Source: Clostridia bacterium (lineage in GTDB: Bacteria; Bacillota; Clostridia; Christensenellales; Borkfalkiaceae). Taken from it: a stretch of DNA of 49,526 bases. The notes under the pieces were generated by a model. It saw only the letters and a list, made by a program, of their open reading frames with translations, was not told where the DNA came from and did no database searches. The stretch covers positions 1 to 49,526 of the forward strand of contig JAGHJD010000045.1 in assembly GCA_017886895.1 (NCBI GenBank). The letters are read 5' to 3'. The position numbers were made by a program, and so were the translations under genes. Shown here piece by piece: positions 26,932 through 35,570 of this stretch (its first letter is position 1; each line of letters opens with the position of its first letter).

Positions 26932-27654
26932 ATGAAAATTATCATTACAAAGGACTATGAAGAACTCTCCGCAAAGGCAGCGGAGGTCCTGCTGGGCGTG
27001 GTGGAGCAGAACCCGCGGGCGGTGCTCGGGCTTGCGACGGGCACGACGCCGCTGGGGCTGTATGCCAGAATGATCGCCGACCACAGGGAGAACGGCACGG
27101 ATTATTCGCAGATCCGCACGGTGAATCTGGACGAGTACAAGGGCTTGCCCGAAATGCACGGGCAGAGCTATGCGTATTTTATGCGAAAGAACCTGTTCGA
27201 GGGTTTAGGCATAACACCCGGACAGACGAACATAGAGGACGGCACGGCGGAGGATGCAAAGCAGGAGTGCGCGCGGTACGACGCGCTGCTCGAAGCGCTC
27301 CCGCGGGATATCCAGCTTTTGGGCTTGGGGAGCAACGGGCACATAGCGTTCAACGAGCCGGGAACGCCGTTCGGGAGCGGCACGCACGTCGTGGCGCTTG
27401 CGGAGAGCACAGTGAAGGACAACGCACGGCTGTTTAAAGACATCTCCGAAGTGCCGCGCAAGGCTTTCACGATGGGGATAAGGCAGATCATGCAGGCGAA
27501 AAAGGTACTTATCTTAGCAAGCGGCGCGAACAAGGCGGAGGCTGTATACAAAATGGTAAAGGGAGAAGTGACGGAGAAAGTCCCCGCGTCCGTGTTACAA
27601 CTGCACCCCGACTGTACCCTCATCGCGGACGAAGCGGCGGGCGGAAAGCTGTGA
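26932..27654 (+). CDS. nagB: Glucosamine-6-phosphate deaminase
   Basis: A 240-aa canonical NagB that makes fructose-6-phosphate and ammonia from glucosamine-6-phosphate. Motifs are LATGTTPLGLY (35-44), VNLDEYKG (Asp67, Glu68) and GLGSNGHIAFNEPGTPF (His137). It is the second NagB in the window and the more typical one. It ends the uronate operon, 11 bp after the PIG-L gene. No clear terminator is seen until 27899. Confidence 0.93.
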   Translation: MKIIITKDYEELSAKAAEVLLGVVEQNPRAVLGLATGTTPLGLYARMIADHRENGTDYSQIRTVNLDEYKGLPEMHGQSYAYFMRKNLFEGLGITPGQTNIEDGTAEDAKQECARYDALLEALPRDIQLLGLGSNGHIAFNEPGTPFGSGTHVVALAESTVKDNARLFKDISEVPRKAFTMGIRQIMQAKKVLILASGANKAEAVYKMVKGEVTEKVPASVLQLHPDCTLIADEAAGGKL

Positions 27655-27798
27655 CGGCGGTGCGGCATTTTTCGGAATGCGGCAGCCAAGTCCGCGCAAG
27701 ACCTGTACGGACGGACCGTTTGTTCCGTCGCCCCGTCGGAAAGCTTACGGGGCCTATCCGTTATTAAGAAAGATATATCATTGAAATCCCATGCGGGT

Positions 27799-27858
27799 GC
27801 GGTTTGTGACGCAGCTTCTCGTACAGCCGCGGTTTGTGACGCAGCTTCTCGTACAGCC
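27799..27858. repeat. 30-bp perfect tandem duplication
   Basis: The unit GCGGTTTGTGACGCAGCTTC... (30 bp) occurs twice head to tail without mismatch. It lies in the non-coding spacer after nagB. The ORFs called across it (27791-28054 and others) cross two terminators and are not credible. The stretch 27655-27798 shows nothing else I can name. Confidence 0.8.
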
Positions 27859-27898
27859 GCGCACGATGTTACGGAAAACTGAATTTTTGTGCGGAGGC

Positions 27899-27931
27899 GC
27901 CGCCGATCTTTACGATCGGCGGCTTATTTTT
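27899..27931 (+). terminator. Intrinsic terminator
   Basis: A 10-bp GC-rich stem GCCGCCGATC/GATCGGCGGC with a TTTAC loop is followed by TTATTTTT. It is the likely end of the uxuA-nagB transcript. Confidence 0.85.
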
Positions 27932-27949
27932 ATGTGTTTTTTCGGACGG

Positions 27950-27976
27950 GCGGCGCGGAAGCGCCGCTTTTTTTTG
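27950..27976 (+). terminator. Intrinsic terminator
   Basis: A 7-bp stem GCGGCGC/GCGCCGC with a GGAA loop is followed by nine T. It is the second terminator within 60 bp. Confidence 0.8.
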
Positions 27977-28020
27977 TTTTTGCGCGGTATGGAGCCGCCC
28001 GTTTTGCGGGCGGGAGGGGA

Positions 28021-28042
28021 GGGCGTTGCCGCCCTTCTTTTT
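28021..28042 (+). terminator. Weak terminator-like hairpin
   Basis: GGGCG/CGCCC stem with a TTGC loop is followed by TTCTTTTTC. The stem is short. Confidence 0.45.
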
Positions 28043-28056
28043 CTTTGCTTTTGACG

Positions 28057-28090
28057 TGCGCCCCTCCGCGCGGCAGCGCGGAGGGGCGCA
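28057..28090. repeat. Perfect 15-bp inverted repeat
   Basis: TGCGCCCCTCCGCGC and its reverse complement flank a GGCA tetraloop. No T tract follows on the + strand. It is the most stable single hairpin in this spacer. Confidence 0.75.
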
Positions 28091-28150
28091 AACGATTGCT
28101 AAAACGTAGGATTGCCGCGCCGCCGCTGCGCGATGGAAAGTTTAAGAAAA

Positions 28151-28190
28151 GTTTCTAAATCTTTTAGGAAATGTTTAGAGAATAGCTATT
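28151..28190. promoter_or_regulatory. Possible operator region upstream of GH130
   Basis: An imperfect palindrome GTTTCTAAA-TCT-TTTAGGAAA (arms 7 of 9) is followed by the perfect AATAGCTATT. Both lie just before the GH130 promoter, and the operon encodes a LacI regulator. Neither has the central CG usual for LacI sites, so the assignment is tentative. Confidence 0.3.
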
Positions 28191-28210
28191 TTTGTTTAGA
28201 TTTTACGGTA

Positions 28211-28238
28211 TTTACAAAAAATTTTCTTATGCTATCAT
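28211..28238 (+). promoter_or_regulatory. Promoter of the GH130/importer operon
   Basis: TTTACA, 16 bp, then TGC-TATCAT (extended -10). It lies about 38 bp before the GTG start of the GH130 gene and is the only good promoter in the spacer. Confidence 0.7.
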
Positions 28239-28276
28239 AGATTTGGAAAGAAAATCTTTAAAAAAGAGGTGGCAAC

Positions 28277-29290
28277 GTGTTTTTCAAAAAGTATGAAAAA
28301 AATCCCATTCTTGTTAAAAACGAGGCGAACGATTGGGAGAGCCTGTGCGTCCTGAACCCCGCCGTCATCTATGACGACGACGGCAAGTTCAAGATGCTTT
28401 ACCGCGCGGCGGGGAACGACGAGACGCATTACATCCATCTCGGGCTCGCGGAGTCGGAGGACGGTTTTCACTTTGAGCGCATGAGCGATTCCCCCGTGCT
28501 CTCGCCCACGCCCGACAACTACGATTCGGGCTGCATCGAGGATCCGCGCCTGATCAAGATCGGGGAGTGGTACTACCTGACCTACGCCTCCCGCGCATAC
28601 GCGCCGGGACAGTACTGGAAGGCGGGCTGGAAGTTCCTCGGCGACCCGCCCGAAGGCGGCCCGCGGTTCCTCTGCGAAAATTCTTCGCTCACCAGCCTTG
28701 CGATCAGCCGCGACCTGCGGCACTGGAAGAAACTCGGGCGCATCACCGATTCCCGTTTTGACGATAGAGACGTCATCCTCTTCCCCGAAAAGGTAAACGG
28801 CAAATGGGTGAAACTCTCGCGCGGCATGGAGCGCTGCGGCGAGGGGTATCCGAACAAAAATCCCGCGATCTGGATCAGCTTTTCGGACGACATGATGGAG
28901 TGGGACAACTACACCCTCCTCATGCAGGGCGAGCAGCCCTGGGAGGACAAGAAGATCGGCGGGAGCTGCCCGCCCATCAGAACGGAGAAGGGCTGGTTCT
29001 TCATCTATCACGGCGTGGCAAACAGCGACGGTGCGTACCGCGTCGGCGCGGTGCTCCTCGACCTCGACGACCCGACGAAGGTGCTCGCGCGGACGAAGGA
29101 CTTCCTTATGGAGCCCGAATTCGACTTCGAGACGCAGGGCTTCTACAACGGGTGCGTGTTCCCGACGGGCAACGCGGTCGTGGACGGGACGCTGTATGTG
29201 TACTACGGCGCGGCGGACAAGAATATCTGCGTCGCGACCTGCGATTTCGATGAGCTTTTGGACTATCTCACCGTGAACTGCAAAAGATAA
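28277..29290 (+). CDS. GH130-family glycoside phosphorylase/hydrolase
   Basis: 337 aa, five-bladed propeller enzyme of family GH130, members of which mostly phosphorolyse beta-mannosidic bonds to give mannose-1-phosphate. Motifs are NPAVIYDDDGKFKMLYRA, GLAESEDGFHF, CIEDPRL, FIYHGV and GCVFPTGN. No signal peptide, so it is cytoplasmic. It begins at GTG with AGAGGTGG upstream. It opens an operon with a CUT1 importer, so it probably processes the imported oligosaccharide. GH130 also contains hydrolases and other linkage specificities, so the substrate is not fixed. Confidence 0.9.
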   Translation: MFFKKYEKNPILVKNEANDWESLCVLNPAVIYDDDGKFKMLYRAAGNDETHYIHLGLAESEDGFHFERMSDSPVLSPTPDNYDSGCIEDPRLIKIGEWYYLTYASRAYAPGQYWKAGWKFLGDPPEGGPRFLCENSSLTSLAISRDLRHWKKLGRITDSRFDDRDVILFPEKVNGKWVKLSRGMERCGEGYPNKNPAIWISFSDDMMEWDNYTLLMQGEQPWEDKKIGGSCPPIRTEKGWFFIYHGVANSDGAYRVGAVLLDLDDPTKVLARTKDFLMEPEFDFETQGFYNGCVFPTGNAVVDGTLYVYYGAADKNICVATCDFDELLDYLTVNCKR

Positions 29291-29302
29291 GGAGGAAAGG
29301 CG

Positions 29303-30655
29303 ATGAAAAGATTTGCAAAAATTCTGTGCGCGCTTCTGGCGGCGATCCTGCCGCTGGGCGCGTTTGCCGCCTGCGGCGGCGCCGCGTCGGACGTGCTGTA
29401 CGTTCTCTCGTTCAAGCCCGAATACGACGAGATCTTTGAAGAGGTGAACCAGATCTTTCTGGACGAGCACCCCGAGATGAGCTCCGTCGACTACCGCACG
29501 GTGGATACGAACAACTACAACTCCGTGTTCACCTCCCGCATCCAGAGCGGGTACCTCGACGTGTTCACCTCCGAAGTCACCTACATGATGCAGGGCTCGA
29601 ACAACTACATGGAGCCGCTCGAACACAGGGACTACATGGACGACGTGAAGGACGAATACCTCACGCTCGGCAGTTTTTACGACCCCTCCGAAGGCGGGGA
29701 GGCGGAGCTTCTGACCATGCCCATCGAGCGGGTGGCGAACGTCGTCTACTACAACAAGGACATTTTCGAGGAGTACGGGCTCAGCGAACCCACGACGTGG
29801 GAAGAGTTCTGCTCGGTCTGCCAGACGTTCAGCGACGCCACTAAATATCCCGTTGCGGGCAAGAGCAGGATCGAGTCTCCCATCATCTTCGGCGCGCGCT
29901 CCGAGTGGCCCGCAATGGCTATTTTAAACTCCGTCGTGGCGGACGTCATCGGCATCAACCAGCCCGACTTCTTCGACGAGATCGTCAATTACGACACGAA
30001 TACAAATATCCGCTTCAACAACGCCAACTGGGTCGAGGTCTTTGAAAAGACGCAGCAAATCGGGACCGACTACGTTGACAGCGACATCTACGGGCTGGAT
30101 TATTCCTTTGCCGCGACCTATTTCTCGATCGGCAACACGACGAACAACTCGTGGTATCCGATGATGATCGACGGCACGTGGGTCAATTCGCAGATCACGG
30201 CGGAGTTCGAAGTGGGCGCGTTCGCGCTGCCCGCCGTCAGCGACCCGACCAACGCCGAGGGAAAGAAGAACCTCTCCGTCAAGACGGGCGCGACCCTCTC
30301 CGTGTTCAACCGCTCCAACAAGAAGGACGCCGCGCAGGATTACATTGAGATCTTTTTCCGCGACGAGATCTATCAGAAGTTCGTGGACTTTGCAAAGACG
30401 CCCTCCGTCAAGGAGACGGTCGAACAAACGGACACGCTCGTGAACAGCATCTTCGACGAGAACAAATATACCTTCGTCGAGGCGTACGATTCGCGCATGC
30501 CGCGTTATTTCCCGCTCGTCTCCGCGTCCGAGGTCGTTGCGCTCATGAAGGGGCAGATTACGGCGCAGACGGTGGCGGACACCCTGCAGAACCAGGTGGA
30601 GCTGAACAAAGTCGACTGGCAGGAATACACGCAGCTTTCGCACACGAAGAGCTGA
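29303..30655 (+). CDS. Sugar ABC transporter solute-binding lipoprotein
   Basis: 450 aa, CUT1-type binding protein. The signal peptide ends at the lipobox FAAC (Cys24). The body shows VLYVLSFKPEYDEIFEEVNQ, VFTSEVTYMMQGS, VVYYNKDIFEEYG and LSVKTGATLSVFNRSNKK, typical of maltose/oligosaccharide binding proteins. It follows the GH130 gene by 12 bp with a GGAGG site and is followed by two permeases. It is unrelated in detail to the larger LplA-like protein at 18952. Confidence 0.92.
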   Translation: MKRFAKILCALLAAILPLGAFAACGGAASDVLYVLSFKPEYDEIFEEVNQIFLDEHPEMSSVDYRTVDTNNYNSVFTSRIQSGYLDVFTSEVTYMMQGSNNYMEPLEHRDYMDDVKDEYLTLGSFYDPSEGGEAELLTMPIERVANVVYYNKDIFEEYGLSEPTTWEEFCSVCQTFSDATKYPVAGKSRIESPIIFGARSEWPAMAILNSVVADVIGINQPDFFDEIVNYDTNTNIRFNNANWVEVFEKTQQIGTDYVDSDIYGLDYSFAATYFSIGNTTNNSWYPMMIDGTWVNSQITAEFEVGAFALPAVSDPTNAEGKKNLSVKTGATLSVFNRSNKKDAAQDYIEIFFRDEIYQKFVDFAKTPSVKETVEQTDTLVNSIFDENKYTFVEAYDSRMPRYFPLVSASEVVALMKGQITAQTVADTLQNQVELNKVDWQEYTQLSHTKS

Positions 30656-30668
30656 GGAGGGAGGCGCA

Positions 30669-31616
30669 TTGAGGACGATCAAACAAGAGAGCGGCGGGAT
30701 GCGGACCATGAGAAAGAGCAGGCTGAAGACGACGCCGCTGGTCAACCCGTATGTGGCGATTGCGGCGACGCTGCCCGCGCTCCTCAGCATCTTTGTGCTG
30801 GCGATGCTGCCCGCGGTCATCAACCTTGCGATCAGCTTTACCGACTATCACGGCGTGGGGCAGCCCTTCGAGTTCGTCGGGTTTGAGAACTTTGTCCGCG
30901 TCTTTCAGGTGCAGAACGCCGCGGTCGGCGTGTGGGATTCGCTGCTCAACACCCTCGTCTTTTCGGTGTGCGTGGTGCTGATCCAGCAGCCCCTCTCGCT
31001 GGGCATGGCGCTCATCGTCAACCGCAAGTTCAAGGGGCGCTCCTTCTTCCGCGCACTGTACTTCATGCCGACCATTCTCGGCGTCTCCGTCGTCGGCTTT
31101 ACCTGGCAGCTCATGTTCGACCCCGTTTCGGGCCCGATCGCGACCCTGCTTTCGCGGTTCGGTACGTCCTCCGCGCTTCTGGGCGAGGAGGGGCTGAGCA
31201 TGGCGCTCGTCATCATCGTGGCGATCTGGGCGAACTTCGGCTATGCGATGGTCATCTATATCGCGGGGCTGTCCAACATTTCGGAGGACGTGCGCGAGGC
31301 GGCGCAGCTCGACGGCGCGGGTTCCTTCAAGCTGTTCTGGTACGTGACGCTGCCGCTGCTCAAGAGCACGCTCGCCATCAACTTCTGGATCTCCATTTCG
31401 GGCACGCTCTCCATGTACGACATCATCTACGTGCTGACCAACGGCGCCGCGGGCACGACGACGCTCGCGCTGTATATCTTCAAGCTGGCGACGAACAGCT
31501 CCTCCAACCAGGGGCAGGCGGCGGTGCTGTATATCTACTTCTCCGTCTTCGTCACCGCGGTCATGCTCATTTTCAACTTCCTGTTCCGCAGAAAGGAAAA
31601 GGAGGTGAAGGCATGA
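30669..31616 (+). CDS. Sugar ABC transporter permease
   Basis: A membrane protein of about 300-315 aa (MalF type) with six helices and the coupling loop EAAQLDGAGSFKLFWYVTLP. The TTG at 30669 has a GGGAGG site 4 nt away; ATG 30699 or 30708 would drop a basic N-terminal stretch and are alternatives. The stop overlaps the next start (ATGA). Confidence 0.92.
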   Translation: MRTIKQESGGMRTMRKSRLKTTPLVNPYVAIAATLPALLSIFVLAMLPAVINLAISFTDYHGVGQPFEFVGFENFVRVFQVQNAAVGVWDSLLNTLVFSVCVVLIQQPLSLGMALIVNRKFKGRSFFRALYFMPTILGVSVVGFTWQLMFDPVSGPIATLLSRFGTSSALLGEEGLSMALVIIVAIWANFGYAMVIYIAGLSNISEDVREAAQLDGAGSFKLFWYVTLPLLKSTLAINFWISISGTLSMYDIIYVLTNGAAGTTTLALYIFKLATNSSSNQGQAAVLYIYFSVFVTAVMLIFNFLFRRKEKEVKA

Positions 31617-32479
31617 AAGAGGGTGCCGTCAAAGTAAAAAAACTGCGCAAAGAGCCGGTCTGGGTGACGATCCTGTGCACGGCAGCGCTCATCCTCATGG
31701 CGCTCGTCATGGTCTTCCCGCTGCTGCTCGTCCTGAACGTCTCTTTAAAGACGCAGACGGAGTTCAACCAGAACCCTTCGGGCATCTTCGACTGGAAGCC
31801 GATAGGGGAGCTGTTCTCCAACTATTCCTACGCCTTCGAGCGCATGAATATCTTCGGCAGGCTGCTGTACACCGTGGCGATGACGGTCGGCTCCGCGCTC
31901 ATCTCCTGCGTCGTGGTCACGCTGGTGGCGTACCCGCTCGCGCGCAACCACTTCAAGGGTTCGGGCAAGGTGTTCGGGTTCATCCTCATCTCCATGTTCT
32001 TACCGGGCAGCCTTGTCGCGAATATCTTCCTCGTGCAGAACCTCGGGCTGTACAACAATCCCGTCGTGCTCATCATCTTCTGGGGGTTCGGCGGGCTGAC
32101 GGTGTATATCTTCATGACCATGCAGTTCATCTCGGAACTGCCCAAAGACCTCGACGAGGCGGCGTTCATCGACGGCTGCGGCTACTTCCGCTACATCTTC
32201 CAGTTCGTCATCCGTCTGAGCCTGCCCATCCTCTCCACGGTGTTCATCTTAAAGCTCGTCGGCGCGTGGAACGACTTCCTCACGCCGTACATCTACCTGA
32301 TCGAGGACAGGTTCATGACGATCTCGACGGGTCTGTTCGCCTTCCGCGGGCAGTTCTCGTCCAACTGGCCGGGGCTCGCCGCGGCGACGTTCTCGGTCGC
32401 ACTGCCCGTCATCATCCTGTATGTGTTCCTGCAAAGGTACATCATCGAAGGCATGGCGGCGGGTGCGCTGAAAGGATAG
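31613..32479 (+). CDS. Sugar ABC transporter permease
   Basis: 288-aa MalG-type partner permease with about six helices. The coupling loop is EAAFIDGCGYFRYIFQFVI. The ORF track start (30932) is a run-on in the frame of the previous gene. ATG 31613 has AAGGAGG upstream and overlaps the previous stop. As in the first importer, no ATPase gene accompanies it. Confidence 0.92.
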   Translation: MKEGAVKVKKLRKEPVWVTILCTAALILMALVMVFPLLLVLNVSLKTQTEFNQNPSGIFDWKPIGELFSNYSYAFERMNIFGRLLYTVAMTVGSALISCVVVTLVAYPLARNHFKGSGKVFGFILISMFLPGSLVANIFLVQNLGLYNNPVVLIIFWGFGGLTVYIFMTMQFISELPKDLDEAAFIDGCGYFRYIFQFVIRLSLPILSTVFILKLVGAWNDFLTPYIYLIEDRFMTISTGLFAFRGQFSSNWPGLAAATFSVALPVIILYVFLQRYIIEGMAAGALKG

Positions 32480-32484
32480 GTGCC

Positions 32485-33537
32485 ATGAAGAAAGTGACGT
32501 TTCAGACGATCGCCGATTCCCTCGGCGTATCCAAGGGGCTCGTCTCCCTCGCCATGCGCGACAAGTACGGCGTGAGCGAGGAGATGCGCTCGAAGATCGT
32601 TTTGAAGTCCATCGAGCTGGGCTACGAATTCAAGAATGCGGCAAAGGGGCAGAAGCGGAACATAAAACTGCTTGTCAAGAACATGGGCATCCTCAACGAG
32701 GATTTCTGGCGGCGGTGCATCCTCGGCATCGAGTCGGAGTGCAACCGCGAAAAGCTCTCCTTCTCCATCCTCGGCTGGATGAGCATCAAGGGAAGCGAGG
32801 ACTTTTCGGTCAGCCTGATGGACGAGAAGTGCAGCGGCGTCATCGTGCTCAACCAGTGCCAGCCCGCCGTGGTGGAGAAGATCGACCGCCTCGGGCTGCC
32901 CGTCGTGTTCGTGGACATGATCAATCCGCTCGACATCCCGTCCGACCAGGTCATGGCGAACAACTTCAATGCGGGCATGCAGGCGGTGCGCTACCTGCTC
33001 GACAAGGGGCACCGCGAGATCCTGCTCTTCGGGAACACGGAGTACAGCTACTCCTTTTTGCAGCGGTTCTACGGCTGCGCGAAGATGGTCAAGCGCGCGC
33101 AGCGCGTAGGCGAAAAGATCGTCTGCCACAAGATCGCGGACTGCGAAAAGACGCACCTTATCGACGGCGTGTATCAGGACGACGAGAGCGACCTGTGCAA
33201 CGACGCGGCGCTGTGCCGCTTTCTCGACGGCGGGGAGAAGGTCACTGCGGTTGTCTGTTTCAACGACAGCATCCTGCGCCGCGTGCTGTGCATCTTCAAG
33301 AAGCGGGGCATCCGCGTCCCCGAGGACATCTCCCTCATCAGCATCGACAACGTGCAGTGCTCGGAGGACAATGACGTGACCTCCGTCGACATTCCCAAAA
33401 CGGAGCTGGGCATACAGGCGGTGCGCCTTCTCATGGACCGCCTCGAAAACAGGCGGAGCAATTCCGTCAGTCTCGAACTCAATACGACGATCGTCGAAAG
33501 AAATTCTGTAAAGGAGCTGCATCATGAAAAAATTTAG
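32485..33537 (+). CDS. LacI-family transcription regulator
   Basis: A 350-aa regulator with an N-terminal LacI helix-turn-helix (VTFQTIADSLGVSKGLVSLAM, about residues 3-23) and a periplasmic-binding-protein-like sugar domain. It lies inside the operon it probably controls, after the importer. The ORF track start (31675) is spurious; ATG 32485 gives the standard N-terminus. Its last 14 bases overlap the start of the next gene, which has its own AAGGAG site within this gene. Confidence 0.9.
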   Translation: MKKVTFQTIADSLGVSKGLVSLAMRDKYGVSEEMRSKIVLKSIELGYEFKNAAKGQKRNIKLLVKNMGILNEDFWRRCILGIESECNREKLSFSILGWMSIKGSEDFSVSLMDEKCSGVIVLNQCQPAVVEKIDRLGLPVVFVDMINPLDIPSDQVMANNFNAGMQAVRYLLDKGHREILLFGNTEYSYSFLQRFYGCAKMVKRAQRVGEKIVCHKIADCEKTHLIDGVYQDDESDLCNDAALCRFLDGGEKVTAVVCFNDSILRRVLCIFKKRGIRVPEDISLISIDNVQCSEDNDVTSVDIPKTELGIQAVRLLMDRLENRRSNSVSLELNTTIVERNSVKELHHEKI

Positions 33538-35491
33538 AGTGCTTTCAGTCATCTTTGCGCTGCTGCTTGCGCTGGGCATTTTCGCCGCCTGCGGCGAAGA
33601 AAAGGATCCCGGCGGGCCTTCCGACCCGGAGACCCCGAATACGGGCGACGAGGAAGAGGAACTCCCCGAATACGACGGGAACGGCAACCGCTACGTAGAC
33701 CTTGTCACCGTGACCGACACGGGTACGACGTACAACGGCATCAACGCCTATATCGACGGATACGCCGACCTTCCCGCCTTCGAGGACGTGCATTCCTCGA
33801 CGGCGTTCGAATTCGGCGACAGGGATCCTGCCGACGTGCTCGGGTTCGTGCATGCGGGCGGGCAGTACAACTTCACCGAACAGCCCTACCTCACCGAGGG
33901 CGCCAACCTCATCGCGCGCGACATCGGTTCGCACGTCATCAAGCTGTTTTTGGGCAGCGACATCGCCGACCAGTACTCCTTCAACGAGACGTGGGGCAGC
34001 CATGACAGCCTTGCGGACCTCGTGCAGGAAGACGAGATCGACGCCGTGTTCAGCCGCGCGGACCTCAATACTTATATCATCGTCACCTACGAGATGGACC
34101 GCCTGCAGTGGGACAGTACCGCTGCCGTTTCGCAGAGCGAGCTTGAACGCGTGCAGAAGGAATTTTCCGACCTGACGACGCACCTCATCCGCGCCTACAA
34201 CGACACGGGCAAGACCTTCGTGCTGCAGAATTGGGAGGGCGACAACGAGCTGCGCGAAGCGCTCGCCAAGACGACGGACGAGACGACGGAGCAGACGATC
34301 ATCGACAACTATATCGCCTACAACAACGCGCGGCAGGCGGGCATCACCGCGGCGCGCGAGGCGCTGTTCGCAACGGGCAGCTATGCGAATATCAACGTGT
34401 ACGGCGCGCTGGAGATCAACTATATCTCCTATGACGCGCCCGAGAAAAAGCTCGTCGACTACGTCGTGCCCCATTCGGATGCGGATCTCTTCTCCTTCTC
34501 CGACTGGTCCACGAGCAATGCGAACCTTGCCAAAGACCTCGCGTATTATTTAAGCAAGATCAACGAGAACGAGGACAGGCAGGGCGAAAACGCCGCGACG
34601 ATGAACGACATCTACCTCGGCGAATACGGCAGGAAGGAGAGCACCGCAGGGGAGGAGAACCAGTTCTCCTACGCCGTCGAGACGGCGAAGATCGCCGTCA
34701 ACGCGGGCGTGCGCTGGGTCTGCTACTGGACGCTCATGTGCAACGAGCGCACGGAGGCGTCCACCTCCCGCCCCGTCAATTCGGATATGGAGGGCTTCTG
34801 GCTCATCAAGCCCGACGGCACGATCACAAAGACGTTCTGGTACTTTAAGGGGCTTTTGGAGGACAAGAACTTCCTCGCGGGCGACGGCGTCTCCGGAGAG
34901 GTGGAAAAGCCCGCGCTCGTGCTGCGCCTGCCCGCAGAGCAGGCGGAGGCAATTCCCTTCCCCGAGAACGAGAGCGATATTCTCTTCTATGACAACTTCG
35001 ACGACGTAGACCTCGACGGGAATCCCGCTCTCGAGCTCAACGAGAAGTGGGAGGACCATTCGGACGGTCTGCAGTACGACCATGTGCGCGCCGCCGACCA
35101 GCCGAAACTCTCGCGCTATTTCGAAAAGTACGGGCTGACCCCCGAGATCGGGTTCACGGTCGTGCAGAAACAGGAGAACAACCCCGAGGAGGAGTACATC
35201 CAGTATGAAGTCGTGCGCGCCTCTGCGGACGCGGAGGGCAAGTTCCTCATCCAGGGATTTTTGTACGACCCGACGCCCAAGTCTATCCTGCGCGTGGACG
35301 GCACGACGAACGGCACCACCTGGGAGACGCTCGAATCGGTGTACGTCATGGACAAGGCGGGCGAGTACGGCTATCTGTACGTCACGACCGTCGTGCCCGT
35401 CGGCTATACGAGCGTGCGCGTGGTGTTCACGAACACGAAGGCGGGGAACTCGTGGGATCCGCTGGTCTGCCGCGTGCTGTTCGTGAAATAA
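33524..35491 (+). CDS. Lipoprotein with putative clan GH-A glycosidase domain and C-terminal beta-domain
   Basis: 655 aa. The lipobox IFAAC (Cys23) predicts an outer-surface lipoprotein, followed by an acidic linker. A TIM-barrel-like domain (about 60-460) has LQNWEGDN (Glu238), NVYGALEIN, VDYVVPHSD and GEYGRK (Glu367), then VCYWTL. Glu238 after Asn-Trp on a middle strand and Glu367 before the last strand match the acid/base and nucleophile layout of clan GH-A. A beta-sandwich region (about 480-655) resembles a carbohydrate-binding or discoidin-like domain. The protein is paralogous to the one at 37168. I cannot place it in a numbered GH family. Confidence 0.65.
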   Translation: MKKFRVLSVIFALLLALGIFAACGEEKDPGGPSDPETPNTGDEEEELPEYDGNGNRYVDLVTVTDTGTTYNGINAYIDGYADLPAFEDVHSSTAFEFGDRDPADVLGFVHAGGQYNFTEQPYLTEGANLIARDIGSHVIKLFLGSDIADQYSFNETWGSHDSLADLVQEDEIDAVFSRADLNTYIIVTYEMDRLQWDSTAAVSQSELERVQKEFSDLTTHLIRAYNDTGKTFVLQNWEGDNELREALAKTTDETTEQTIIDNYIAYNNARQAGITAAREALFATGSYANINVYGALEINYISYDAPEKKLVDYVVPHSDADLFSFSDWSTSNANLAKDLAYYLSKINENEDRQGENAATMNDIYLGEYGRKESTAGEENQFSYAVETAKIAVNAGVRWVCYWTLMCNERTEASTSRPVNSDMEGFWLIKPDGTITKTFWYFKGLLEDKNFLAGDGVSGEVEKPALVLRLPAEQAEAIPFPENESDILFYDNFDDVDLDGNPALELNEKWEDHSDGLQYDHVRAADQPKLSRYFEKYGLTPEIGFTVVQKQENNPEEEYIQYEVVRASADAEGKFLIQGFLYDPTPKSILRVDGTTNGTTWETLESVYVMDKAGEYGYLYVTTVVPVGYTSVRVVFTNTKAGNSWDPLVCRVLFVK

Positions 35492-35510
35492 AGGCATAAA
35501 ACGGAGCGAA

Positions 35511-35534
35511 CCGCCGCCTCCGCGGAGGCGGCGG
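35511..35534. repeat. 24-bp perfect palindrome
   Basis: CCGCCGCCTCCG is followed immediately by its reverse complement. It lies in the short gap between two secreted-protein genes. It is followed by GGAAAAAT and has no T run. Confidence 0.7.
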
Positions 35535-35570
35535 AAAAATACAAGAGAGCTAAAAAAAGGAGGAAGACAG

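Noticed and set aside
27791-28158. Small + strand ORFs over the spacer after nagB
   Set aside because: They cross two intrinsic terminators and the 30-bp duplication, and have no ribosome site.
31675-33537. 620-aa ORF apparently fusing a permease region to the LacI gene
   Set aside because: The first 270 residues are an off-frame reading of the permease; the LacI protein starts properly at 32485.
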